Source: Polyangiaceae bacterium
GTDB taxonomy: Bacteria > Myxococcota > Polyangia > Polyangiales > Polyangiaceae
Direction: 5' to 3'
DNA length: 14,896 nucleotides
Assembly (NCBI GenBank): GCA_025936205.1
Contig: JAICTU010000210.1
Span: 1-14,896, forward strand
The notes under the pieces: model-generated
Told to the model about the DNA's origin: nothing
Databases searched by the model: none
What the model saw: only the letters and a program-made list of their open reading frames with translations
Part shown: positions 6,829-13,447 of the stretch, piece by piece
Layout: the number at the start of each line of letters is the position of its first letter
Numbering within the stretch: position 1 is the stretch's first letter
Translations under genes and position numbers: made by a program

Positions 6829-8934
6829 ATGAGCTCAGCAGTTCGTCTGACCCACGGTGGGACGGAGCGCCGTTCCACGCCCGGGTACGCCCGTCGCACC
6901 GTCGCGGTGCTGCTGGACTACATGGACCTCTTCGGTGGCGGGTGCGAGGTCGGGATGCGCGCGGCCCTGGAGGATCTCGCGCGCGAGCTCGACCTGAACC
7001 TGCTGCTGCTCTACGGGCGCGCGCTCGGCCACCCCGATCAGAATCAGGCCGCCCACAATGCCGTCTACGATCTGGTCCAGCGCCAGACCGTGCAGGGCCT
7101 GGTGACGCTCTCGCCCGCGCTGTCCACGTTCTCGGGCCCCGAGGGGCTCGTTCGGCTGTTCGAGCGTGCGGGGATCGAGGCGCGCTGCAGCGCAGGCGTG
7201 GCGCTGCCCGGCACTCCCAGCATCGTGATCGACAATCGCAGCGGGATGACCGCGCTGCTCCGACACATCATCGCCGATCACGGCTATCGGCGCGTGGCCT
7301 TCATCGGTGGCATTCCGGGCAACCCCGACGCCGAGATCCGGCTGGCCGCCTATCGCACCGCGCTCGAAGAGGCGGGTCTGCCGTTCGACTCCCGGCTGAT
7401 CCGCTTCGGCGATTTCGTACGGCGCTCCGGCGAGATCGCCATGGCCGACCTGATCGCCAGCGGCATCGTGCCGGAGGCGGTGGTCTGCGCAAACGACGGC
7501 ATGGCCCTGGGCGCGGTCGCTGCGCTGCAACGCACCGGCTACCGCGTGCCGGAAGACGTCGTGATCACCGGCTTCGACGACCTGTCGATGGGCCGCCTCA
7601 ATGATCCTCCGCTCACCACCGTGGCGCAGCCTCTGCAGAGGATGATGGTGCTGGCGCTGCGCAACGTGGTCGCGCAGATGAACGGCGAACAGGTGCCGCT
7701 GGTGCAGGAGTTGCCGGCCCAGCTCGCGGTGCGCGAATCGTGCGGCTGCGGCCCGGCGCGACAGCAGGCGCGCCAGGCCTCGCCGCGCAGCGATCAGGCT
7801 CCGCTCGCCTTCGTGCAGGAGAATCAGGCCAGCATCCTGCAGAGCATTCATGACTACGACCCGCTGCGCCCCTCGGTGACTCAGTCCGACGCGGCGCGCG
7901 TGTACCGCGGGCTGATGCGCTATCTCTCGGATCCCAAGGCCGAGGTGGCGGCCCTGGTGCGCGAGCTGCTGCGCGAGATCGGCCCCGACAACGAACGACG
8001 GCAGGCGCTGCTGGTCAACGTCGGCCTGCTGCGCCAGGCGCTGAAGCCCGTGCTGACCGCCGAGTTGCAGGACGAATTTCACGAGGTCACGTCGCAGATC
8101 AGCCTGACCGACACCCGGCTCCAGGTGCAGCAGCGCCTGGAAATCGACCAGGCCTATTCCGTGCTCATGCAGCGCGGCGAGCACTTCTCCAACTCGCTCG
8201 ACTTCGAGGGTCTGCGCGACGGGCTGGAGCGCTCGCTGCCGGAGCTCGGCATGTTCACGACCAGCATGTACGTGTATGCGCCGGGCAATCCGGAACGGCT
8301 GCAGCCGCTGGTCAGCCTGGTCGAGGGCAGGGCGTTGCCGGAGCCCCAGCCCGCCTTTGCCGCAGACCAGCTCTTTGCAGGCGGCTTTCCCAGCGCGCCC
8401 CATCGCCGAACGCTGCTGGTCTTTCCGCTGGTGCTGGCCGCTCGCTGCCTGGGCGTGGGTGTCTTCGAGTACCTGCCGGGCAACAACGGTTACGTGGTCG
8501 TGCGAGACCGGCTGAGCGTCGCGCTCGGCAGCGTCGAGCTGCACCAGCAGATCGTGCAAAACACCATGTTGCACGAGCGCAAGATCCAGGACCAGCAGCG
8601 CCAGGCCAACGAGGAGCGCATCCGCGGGCTCAACGTGCTCGCCGGCGGCGTGGCGCACGATCTGAACAATGCGCTCGGGCCGCTGGTGGCGCTGCCGGAC
8701 GTGCTGCTGGAGGAGCTGCGCGAGCTGCCGGCGACGCTGAGCAGCCCGGAGCGCGACCTGCGCTCGGATCTGGAGTGCATCAAGGTCGGCTCGCTGCGCG
8801 CCAGCCAGATCATCAAGGATCTGCTGACGATGAGCCGGCAGAACCGCATGATCCGCGAGCCGCTCGACCTGAACGAATGCCTGCGCCGCTTCCTGACCGA
8901 GCTGAGCTCGGGCGGCAGCTGGCATCCACGGTAG
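6829..8934 (+). CDS. LacI-type-sensor hybrid histidine kinase, N-terminal part ending at an in-frame TAG
   Basis: This 701-residue product is the sensor and dimerisation half of a hybrid kinase. Residues about 22-300 form a LacI/periplasmic-binding-protein type ligand domain, with VAVLLDYMD, then YRRVAFIGG, VVCANDGMALGAV and VVITGFDD in the expected order. It has no LacI DNA-binding HTH, signal peptide or membrane segment, so sensing should be cytoplasmic. It ends in an SCGC motif at 304-307. A helical linker and a GAF-like region (about 440-575) follow, then a coiled coil. The HisKA domain has the H-box GGVAHDLNNALG with the phospho-acceptor His610. Translation stops at TAG 8932-8934, before the ATPase domain, although the same frame continues open to 9849. 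As read, this product cannot autophosphorylate. It may be a pseudogene, a sequencing error or a truly split gene. Confidence 0.88.
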   Translation: MSSAVRLTHGGTERRSTPGYARRTVAVLLDYMDLFGGGCEVGMRAALEDLARELDLNLLLLYGRALGHPDQNQAAHNAVYDLVQRQTVQGLVTLSPALSTFSGPEGLVRLFERAGIEARCSAGVALPGTPSIVIDNRSGMTALLRHIIADHGYRRVAFIGGIPGNPDAEIRLAAYRTALEEAGLPFDSRLIRFGDFVRRSGEIAMADLIASGIVPEAVVCANDGMALGAVAALQRTGYRVPEDVVITGFDDLSMGRLNDPPLTTVAQPLQRMMVLALRNVVAQMNGEQVPLVQELPAQLAVRESCGCGPARQQARQASPRSDQAPLAFVQENQASILQSIHDYDPLRPSVTQSDAARVYRGLMRYLSDPKAEVAALVRELLREIGPDNERRQALLVNVGLLRQALKPVLTAELQDEFHEVTSQISLTDTRLQVQQRLEIDQAYSVLMQRGEHFSNSLDFEGLRDGLERSLPELGMFTTSMYVYAPGNPERLQPLVSLVEGRALPEPQPAFAADQLFAGGFPSAPHRRTLLVFPLVLAARCLGVGVFEYLPGNNGYVVVRDRLSVALGSVELHQQIVQNTMLHERKIQDQQRQANEERIRGLNVLAGGVAHDLNNALGPLVALPDVLLEELRELPATLSSPERDLRSDLECIKVGSLRASQIIKDLLTMSRQNRMIREPLDLNECLRRFLTELSSGGSWHPR
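8932..8934 (+). other. In-frame amber codon splitting the hybrid kinase
   Basis: The TAG is in the same frame as both flanking kinase segments. Upstream residues end SGGSWHPR and downstream residues resume LRLELDLEPEPLWLLASE, the usual strand leading into the HATPase N-box. No frame shift is needed to join them, so a single base change (for example from CAG, GAG or TCG) explains the interruption. Confidence 0.85.
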
Positions 8935-9006
8935 CTACGGCTGGAGCTGGATCTCGAGCCTGAACCTCTGTGGCTGCTGGCGTCCGAGACGCACCTGCAG
9001 CGCGCG

Positions 9007-9849
9007 GTGAGTAACCTGGTGCACAACGCCGTCGACGCGACCGATGGCCACGGCCGGCTGCGCGTGCGCACCTATCGCCGCACCGTGCTCGGCGACGAAG
9101 CGCGCCGCGAGAGCGTGCGCGAGGGCGGCTACGCAGCGCTGGAGATTGCCGACGACGGGCGCGGCATCGCCGAGGCGGATCTGACGCGCGTGTTTGAGCC
9201 CTTTTTCAGCAGCAAGCCGATGAACGCGCGCAGCGGCAGCGGCCTGGGCCTGGCCGTCGTGCAGGGCGTGGTCAAGAGCCACGGCGGCTTCATCCAGTTG
9301 CGCAGCGCCCCGCGCGCCGGCACCAGCTTCACGCTGTTCTTCCCGCGCGAGGCGCCACCCGAGCAGAGCGCGGCGCTGAGCCAGCCGGCGAGCACCCGCG
9401 GCCGGGGCCGGATCCTGATCGTCGACGACGATCCAATCCAGCTGCGCACCGCTACCCGCGTGCTGCAACACTTCGGCTACGCTGTCGATGCCGAGAGCAG
9501 CGGCGTGCGGGCGCGGGCGCGCTTCTCGGTGGGTCCGGCGCTGCCGGGCGCGCGCAGCCCGTACGATCTGTTGATCCTGGACATGCAGCTGAACGAGGCC
9601 GAAGATGGCGTGCAGCTCTACCGCCGGATCCTGGAACACTTCCCGCAGCAGAAGGCCATTCTGTCGAGCGGTCACGCCGCCCCGGAATCGAACCGACCGA
9701 GCGCGCCGCCGGGGCTCGGCTGGTTGCCGAAACCGTACACGGCAGCCGCGCTCGCCGAGGCCGTGGGAACCGCGCTGAAACATCGCGAACCGAGAGCCAG
9801 CGAGCGCCCGGCGCCGCCCAGTTCCGCGCGCCAGAAGCTGGCGCCGTGA
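9007..9849 (+). CDS. Hybrid histidine kinase C-terminal part: HATPase and receiver (separated from its N-terminal half by TAG)
   Basis: This open frame continues the kinase after the amber codon. Homologous sequence begins directly at 8935; the GTG at 9007 is only the first conventional start and has no Shine-Dalgarno, so separate translation is doubtful. Counting from 9007, the N-box is NLVHNAVDA (3-11), the G1 box is ADDGRGI (48-54), the F-box FEPFF lies near 63-67 and the G2 box is SGSGLGLAV (76-84). All ATP-binding motifs are intact. A receiver domain follows from about residue 135: acidic VDDD at 139-142, phospho-acceptor D192 (LLILDMQL) and Lys242 (WLPKPY). There is no DNA-binding output. 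The lack of any further stop or frameshift suggests the interruption is recent or artefactual. If started at 9007, the protein would lack the first part of the ATPase fold. Confidence 0.75.
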   Translation: MSNLVHNAVDATDGHGRLRVRTYRRTVLGDEARRESVREGGYAALEIADDGRGIAEADLTRVFEPFFSSKPMNARSGSGLGLAVVQGVVKSHGGFIQLRSAPRAGTSFTLFFPREAPPEQSAALSQPASTRGRGRILIVDDDPIQLRTATRVLQHFGYAVDAESSGVRARARFSVGPALPGARSPYDLLILDMQLNEAEDGVQLYRRILEHFPQQKAILSSGHAAPESNRPSAPPGLGWLPKPYTAAALAEAVGTALKHREPRASERPAPPSSARQKLAP

Positions 9850-9882
9850 TCGCCAAACGGTGGCATTGCGCCCCCCTTCCCT

Positions 9883-9888
9883 TATGCT
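9883..9888 (+). promoter_or_regulatory. Possible -10 element for the methyltransferase gene
   Basis: TATGCT is a 5/6 match to the -10 consensus in the 59-bp gap after the kinase stop. It would place transcription start near 9895, giving a short leader before the GTG at 9909. I see no good -35 box at 16-18 bp, so this is weak. Confidence 0.25.
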
Positions 9889-9908
9889 AGGTGCCCCGCG
9901 GAGCGAAC

Positions 9909-10718
9909 GTGGCACAGGTAACCGATCGTTGGGCGCTGGGCGCCGCGTATGAGTCCTTCATGGGGCGCTGGAGCCGGCAGGTTGCCCGCCGCTTCGTCGA
10001 GTGGCTGGAGGTCGCGCCGCGCGCTCACTGGCTGGACTTCGGCTGCGGCACGGGCGCGCTCAGCGCGGCGATCTGCGAGCTGAAGAACCCCGGCTCCGTG
10101 CTGGCGTGTGACGCTTCCGGGCCGCTCGTCGAGCAGGCGCGCGAGCGTTTGGCGGACAAGCGCGTCGCGTTCGAGATCGCGCAGGCGGAGCGCCCGCCGG
10201 AGCGCGAGGGCGGGTTTGACGTGGGCGTCTCGGGTCTGGTGCTCAACTTCCTCGCCGACCCCCGACGCGCGCTGACATTGCTGCGTGGCAAGCTCTCGGA
10301 GCGTGGCTGCTCGGCTTCCTACGTCTGGGACTACGCCGAAGGCATGCAGTTCCTGCACGCCTTCTGGCGCGCGGCCGTGGCGCTCGACCCGGCGGCAGCT
10401 CCGCTCGCCGAAGGCGTACGCTTTGCTCCGTGGACACCCGCGCTGCTGAGCTCGTTGATGCGCGACGCCGGCTACTGCCGCGTGGAGACCAAGGCCATCG
10501 AGATCGAGACGGCATTCGCCGGCTTTGACGACTACTGGCAGCCGTTCCTCGGCCGAACGGGGCCCGCGCCGAGCTACGTGGCCTCGCTGGCGCCGGAACG
10601 GCGCCAGGCGTTGCGAGCACGCCTGCAGCAGGATCTGCCGCCCGCCAGCGATGGGCGCATCCGCCTCACGGCTCGTGCGTGGGCCGTGCGCGGACGCCTC
10701 GGCAGCGAACCCAGCTGA
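9909..10718 (+). CDS. Class I SAM-dependent methyltransferase
   Basis: This 269-residue Rossmann-fold methyltransferase (Methyltransf_11/25-like) transfers a methyl group from S-adenosylmethionine to an unknown acceptor in the cytoplasm. The N-terminal YESFMGRWSR (residues 14-23) is typical of a bacterial family of small-molecule methyltransferases. Motif I is WLDFGCGTG (41-49), the acidic residue after strand 2 is D68 (VLACDAS), and GFDVGVSGLVLNFLADP forms the motif II/III region. The C-terminal part holds aromatic segments that probably shape the substrate pocket. The start at GTG 9909 is chosen because GGAG (9900-9903) lies 5 nt before it; the frame also extends to a GTG at 9891 without a ribosome site. 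It has no obvious functional link to its neighbours. Confidence 0.9.
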   Translation: MAQVTDRWALGAAYESFMGRWSRQVARRFVEWLEVAPRAHWLDFGCGTGALSAAICELKNPGSVLACDASGPLVEQARERLADKRVAFEIAQAERPPEREGGFDVGVSGLVLNFLADPRRALTLLRGKLSERGCSASYVWDYAEGMQFLHAFWRAAVALDPAAAPLAEGVRFAPWTPALLSSLMRDAGYCRVETKAIEIETAFAGFDDYWQPFLGRTGPAPSYVASLAPERRQALRARLQQDLPPASDGRIRLTARAWAVRGRLGSEPS

Positions 10719-10832
10719 GCCACCGTTTCTGCAACCGCTGCGCGCGCAGGCCAGACCGTTGCGAGCAGCGCCATCTGCGGTGACAGCGCCGCGACAGGCC
10801 GCACCGTTGTGATCGCGCGTGTCAGCCGGCAC

Positions 10833-10847
10833 GGATACTGCTATCCT
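10833..10847 (+). promoter_or_regulatory. Candidate promoter for the small protein's leader transcript
   Basis: TATCCT (10842-10847) resembles a -10 box and TGTCAG (10820-10825) a poor -35 box, 16 bp apart. The -10 overlaps a short inverted repeat, GGATA (10833-10837) and TATCC (10842-10846). Transcription would start near 10854 and give a leader of about 110 nt carrying two hairpins. The 10719-10832 stretch just upstream shows no gene, only a 12-bp GC palindrome at 10738-10749. Confidence 0.25.
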
Positions 10848-10885
10848 CGCTGATCCGGGCGGGCTGCGCAGGTCCGCCTACACGA

Positions 10886-10913
10886 GCTGCTCGCCTCAGT
10901 TAAGGCGAGCAGC
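10886..10913 (+). promoter_or_regulatory. Perfect 11-bp hairpin in the leader of the small ORF
   Basis: GCTGCTCGCCT (10886-10896) and AGGCGAGCAGC (10903-10913) pair exactly around the 6-nt loop CAGTTA. It is not followed by a T-run, so it is not a classical intrinsic terminator. A leader structure for the gene at 10965 is favoured; transcription end or processing for the methyltransferase gene 168 bp upstream is an alternative. Confidence 0.55.
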
Positions 10914-10928
10914 AGCATGACGCAGTTC

Positions 10929-10945
10929 TGCGGGGACACCCCGCA
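10929..10945 (+). promoter_or_regulatory. Second leader hairpin just before the Shine-Dalgarno
   Basis: TGCGGGG (10929-10935) and CCCCGCA (10939-10945) form a perfect 7-bp stem with a 3-nt ACA loop. It ends 7 nt before the GGAGGA ribosome site (10953-10958) of the small protein gene. Together with the hairpin at 10886-10913 it makes a compact structured 5' leader. Confidence 0.5.
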
Positions 10946-10952
10946 TCCCGAT

Positions 10953-10958
10953 GGAGGA
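10953..10958 (+). promoter_or_regulatory. Strong ribosome binding site of the small protein gene
   Basis: GGAGGA, a near-perfect Shine-Dalgarno, sits 6 nt before the ATG at 10965. This fixes the start there and not at the in-frame ATG at 10917, which lies between the two hairpins with no ribosome site. Confidence 0.7.
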
Positions 10959-10964
10959 GAGCGC

Positions 10965-11255
10965 ATGACGGACCGCACGAAATGGCCCGAGCGAGTTACG
11001 CCGGAGACGCAGCTCGAACGCTGGTCGGATGCCGCTAGGCCGGAGGCGCTGGGCGAAACCGAGGCGTGGCGTCCCGGCATCTGGGAGGCAGTTGTGGGCT
11101 GGGGCTATGTGGATCCGCCCGAGCCACCATCGCAGCCCGAGCCCCGCGGTCGCTGGCTGCTCGACGAGGACGACTTCAGCTCGGAGCACGGCTACCAGCC
11201 GGGGTTCGAGGGTCGCTCGGAGTTCGAGCACGGCGAGTTCGAGCGCTGGCTGTAA
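10965..11255 (+). CDS. Small acidic Trp-rich protein of unknown function
   Basis: This 96-residue protein is not one I recognise. It has no signal peptide, membrane segment or cysteine. It is acidic and unusually rich in tryptophan (W7, W20, W35, W40, W46, W64, W95). It has an amphipathic N-terminal third, a central Pro/Glu-rich linker PPEPPSQPEP (51-60), and a tail of aromatic-acidic repeats (FSSEHGYQPGFEG, then EFEHGEFERWL). The strong Shine-Dalgarno at 10953-10958 and the dedicated leader argue that it is really expressed. Its composition suggests a soluble protein-binding or partly disordered protein, but this is inference. It converges on the lipoprotein gene across the hairpin at 11268-11311. 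Confidence 0.7.
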   Translation: MTDRTKWPERVTPETQLERWSDAARPEALGETEAWRPGIWEAVVGWGYVDPPEPPSQPEPRGRWLLDEDDFSSEHGYQPGFEGRSEFEHGEFERWL

Positions 11256-11267
11256 CCGCACAAAGAA

Positions 11268-11311
11268 ATCCCCGGCGAGCCAGTCTCCGTGAGGAAACGC
11301 CCGCCGGGGAT
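11268..11311 (-). terminator. Hairpin terminator candidate between convergent genes
   Basis: ATCCCCGGCG (11268-11277) pairs exactly with CGCCGGGGAT (11302-11311), a 10-bp stem with a 24-nt loop. On the minus strand the stem is followed by a T-rich stretch (TTTCTTTG, complement of 11261-11268), as expected of an intrinsic terminator for the lipoprotein gene ending at 11349. It may also stop transcripts of the small ORF from the other side. The large loop makes this moderate evidence. Confidence 0.5.
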
Positions 11312-11330
11312 CGCGCGCCGGGGATTCGCG
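11302..11330. repeat. Tandem direct repeat, 14-bp period
   Basis: CGCCGGGGATCGCG starts at 11302 and recurs as CGCCGGGGATTCGCG at 11316. The first copy supplies the 3' arm of the hairpin at 11268-11311. The second copy could pair with the same 5' arm, so two alternative hairpins compete. Confidence 0.6.
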
Positions 11331-11348
11331 CTCAGCTCAGCAGCTGGT

Positions 11349-13274
11349 TCACTGCGAGACGAGGTGCACGACGGTGCTGCCCGAGCCGATCAGGGTCGCG
11401 AGCGAGACCGGCGTCGGGTTCGCGGCACCCGACGGGTACAGCATCAGTGAGCCCAGCCCCGCGCTGTAGTCGATCGACACGATCGGATCGTCCGCGTCAG
11501 TGGTGGCGAGAGCGGACGCGCGGTTCCAGTGCAGCACCAGCCGGTCGTCGTCGATCTGGAACGACACACCGCGATAGCCGGGAGGAATCGGCGCGGTCAG
11601 ATCCGCCGAGTCGACCAGTACGTTCTGATCGGCGTCGGCGTCGCTGTTGGGGCTGGAGATCGCAAAGCCATCGTTCAGCGCACGCTGCGCGGTCGCGGCG
11701 TTCACGTTCGGATCGAGCGCGATCGGCTGATTGAAGCGGATCTCGAGATCACCGCTGGGCTGCGGCGCCAGGTCTTCGCTGGAGAGCGCAGTGATCGCCA
11801 GGGGCGAATCCGAGAGCGGATCGAGCACCCAGCTGCGGTCGCCGTCGACGCCAGCGGTGAAGTTGCCCGTCCCGACCTCGTGCCCGGCCACACCGTAGAT
11901 GGTGACGGCATAGTTCACGCCGTAGACCAGCTGACCCGCGGCCATCGACACCTCGCCGTTCGAGAACGGCAAGAGCAAGGCGCGCTGCTGCAGATCCTCG
12001 TCGTTGTCCCACAGCTGACGTCCCGCGGCCGTCGAGGTGACGCCCACCGGACGCTCCGCATTGCCGTCGAACAGCATCGAGCTGCTCGTGGGCGAGAAGC
12101 GAATGAACCCGCTCGGCAGATCCGTGCTGTCGCTCACCCGCACGCGGCAGGTCGCGCCCGGCGTGCTCACCTGCTCCGGATAGAGGAAGGCGTCGTAGTA
12201 GAGCGACTGCAGCGATTGCTGAGATGTCTTGGCGACGCGCTCGTTGTGCGAGAGGAAGCTGCGGTAGCCCTCCGCCACGACCACGATGCTGTAGTCCGCA
12301 TTGGCCAGCAGCGGACCGACGAAGTAACGACCGTTGTCGTCGACCGTGCCGGGGATCACGCGATCGAAATACTCGAGCCGGATCGAATAGTCCTTCAGGC
12401 GACCGAGCGATACGCCATCGTAGATGCGGCCCGTGAAGTACTCCGAGGTGCCGGGAGCCAGATCCGTGCTCAGCGTATCCGCGCTGGGCGTGAGCCACAC
12501 GTTCATGTCGGCAGCGCGCCCTGCGGCGAGCGACATGCTCTCGGGCTCGAACGCCGGACCACCGTAGACCTCGAGGTTGTAGCCTGCGCCCGAGTGCAGG
12601 GCGCCCGCGGGGATCGCGGCCTTGCCGTCGACGATGCGCGCGCGATAGCCAGTGACGTCCGAGAGCGCGTTGTTGGGCAGCCAGGTGTCCGCCATCGCCG
12701 CGGGCACACCCTCGCCGTCGGGGTCGCTGACGGCAGCGAGACGCGCCGCCGGATCCGTGCCCAGCCGGATGGGCACGAAGCGCGCTTCAGCGCTCGCCAC
12801 ATCCAGGGGCAAGCGCGCGTCGCGCGAGCTGGCGTTGATCGTGAACGCCGGCGACTGCTGGTCGTCCTTGTACAACACCACGTCGCCGACCAGAGCGCGA
12901 TCGCGGTCGATGAAGTTATCGAGGTGCGGCAGCTGGCTGCCGTAGAAGGCAAAATCACCGAAGCCGGTGAGATGAGCCGAGATGCGATAATCGGAATCGG
13001 GCGCGATGGGGCCCACCGAGAACGAGCCGTCCGCCTTGGATTTGGTCTGCTTGGCGCTCTTGCCCACGGACAGCGACACTTCCGCGTTGGCGATGGGTTC
13101 GAGGGTGCTGCCGTCGAGCACACGCCCGCTCAAGTAGTAGTTGGGATGGCCATCGCTGTCGTCGCTGCTGCAAGCCAGGCTCGACAAAAGGGCGCCAGCA
13201 GCGCACAGCAGCGTGGTGGAACGCAGCGCGGCGCTGCGGGTGTTACTCGCCAAGTTTCCGAATCGCAGATGCAT
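11349..13274 (-). CDS. Putative lipoprotein with carboxypeptidase-regulatory-like (beta-sandwich) modules
   Basis: This 641-residue exported protein begins with a basic N-region and a hydrophobic core, TTLLCAAGALLSSLAC (20-35). Cys35 is the likely lipidation site, although Ser at -3 is not the classic lipobox residue, and SSDDSD follows. Module 1 (about 46-110: YYLSGRVLDGSTLEPIANAE, then ADGSFSVGPIAP and YRISA) is a typical CarboxypepD_reg/CNA-B-like beta-sandwich. A second copy lies at about 278-345 (EYFTGRIYDG, then DDNGRYFVGPLLANADYSI). The C-terminal third contains an Asp-rich loop (SPNSDADADQNVLVDSADL) that could bind calcium. The ATG at 13274 is chosen because GGGGAGAG (minus strand, 13288-13281) lies 6 nt upstream; the frame extends to 13295 without such a site. 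A surface adhesion or scaffold role is inferred. It is divergent from the sigma factor gene. Confidence 0.85.
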   Translation of the reverse strand: MHLRFGNLASNTRSAALRSTTLLCAAGALLSSLACSSDDSDGHPNYYLSGRVLDGSTLEPIANAEVSLSVGKSAKQTKSKADGSFSVGPIAPDSDYRISAHLTGFGDFAFYGSQLPHLDNFIDRDRALVGDVVLYKDDQQSPAFTINASSRDARLPLDVASAEARFVPIRLGTDPAARLAAVSDPDGEGVPAAMADTWLPNNALSDVTGYRARIVDGKAAIPAGALHSGAGYNLEVYGGPAFEPESMSLAAGRAADMNVWLTPSADTLSTDLAPGTSEYFTGRIYDGVSLGRLKDYSIRLEYFDRVIPGTVDDNGRYFVGPLLANADYSIVVVAEGYRSFLSHNERVAKTSQQSLQSLYYDAFLYPEQVSTPGATCRVRVSDSTDLPSGFIRFSPTSSSMLFDGNAERPVGVTSTAAGRQLWDNDEDLQQRALLLPFSNGEVSMAAGQLVYGVNYAVTIYGVAGHEVGTGNFTAGVDGDRSWVLDPLSDSPLAITALSSEDLAPQPSGDLEIRFNQPIALDPNVNAATAQRALNDGFAISSPNSDADADQNVLVDSADLTAPIPPGYRGVSFQIDDDRLVLHWNRASALATTDADDPIVSIDYSAGLGSLMLYPSGAANPTPVSLATLIGSGSTVVHLVSQ

Positions 13275-13280
13275 CAAGTT

Positions 13281-13288
13281 CTCTCCCC
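13281..13288 (-). promoter_or_regulatory. Ribosome binding site of the lipoprotein gene
   Basis: CTCTCCCC on the plus strand reads GGGGAGAG on the minus strand, 6 nt before the ATG at 13274. It selects this start over the in-frame upstream ATG at 13295. Confidence 0.65.
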
Positions 13289-13293
13289 TGGGC

Positions 13294-13320
13294 ACAGTCG
13301 CTAGGTTAGTGTTACAGTCG
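13294..13320. repeat. Direct repeat ACAGTCG at 20-bp spacing upstream of the lipoprotein gene
   Basis: ACAGTCG occurs at 13294-13300 and 13314-13320, exactly 20 bp apart, about two helical turns. The pair sits between the ribosome site and the likely promoter of the minus-strand gene. It could be a paired binding site, but seven-base repeats also arise by chance. Confidence 0.3.
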
Positions 13321-13402
13321 AAGCGGCAACCTGTGTCGCCAGCGAAACTGATCGTCCGCAGGCCATGGGTCTGAAGGACATTTCAGCGCCTTTTCGCCTC
13401 GC

Positions 13403-13418
13403 ACCGCGCCGGCGCGGT
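13403..13418. promoter_or_regulatory. 16-bp perfect palindrome upstream of the ECF sigma gene
   Basis: ACCGCGCC is followed directly by its reverse complement GGCGCGGT. It ends 29 bp before the GTG at 13448, in the 173-bp divergent region between the lipoprotein and sigma factor genes. It may be an operator, or a product of high GC content. I see no clear -35/-10 pair for either gene here. Confidence 0.3.
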
Positions 13419-13447
13419 ACGACCCGAAACGGTCTACACAGAGGGCC

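Noticed and set aside
6835..8925. Long open frame of 696 codons on the minus strand opposite the kinase
   Set aside because: The plus-strand protein has clear domains in order. The antisense translation is Ala/Arg/His/Gln-rich with no recognisable domain, typical of a high-GC shadow frame.
8935..9915. 326-codon minus-strand frame opposite the HATPase/receiver part
   Set aside because: Low-complexity Arg/Ala-rich translation. The plus-strand frame contains all kinase and receiver motifs.
10917..10964. Upstream in-frame ATG giving a 112-residue form of the small protein
   Set aside because: It has no Shine-Dalgarno and lies between two hairpins; the ATG at 10965 has GGAGGA at ideal spacing.
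11529..13304. 591-codon plus-strand frame opposite the lipoprotein gene
   Set aside because: Composition is Arg/Val/His-rich without domains. The minus-strand gene has a ribosome site, signal peptide and beta-sandwich repeats.
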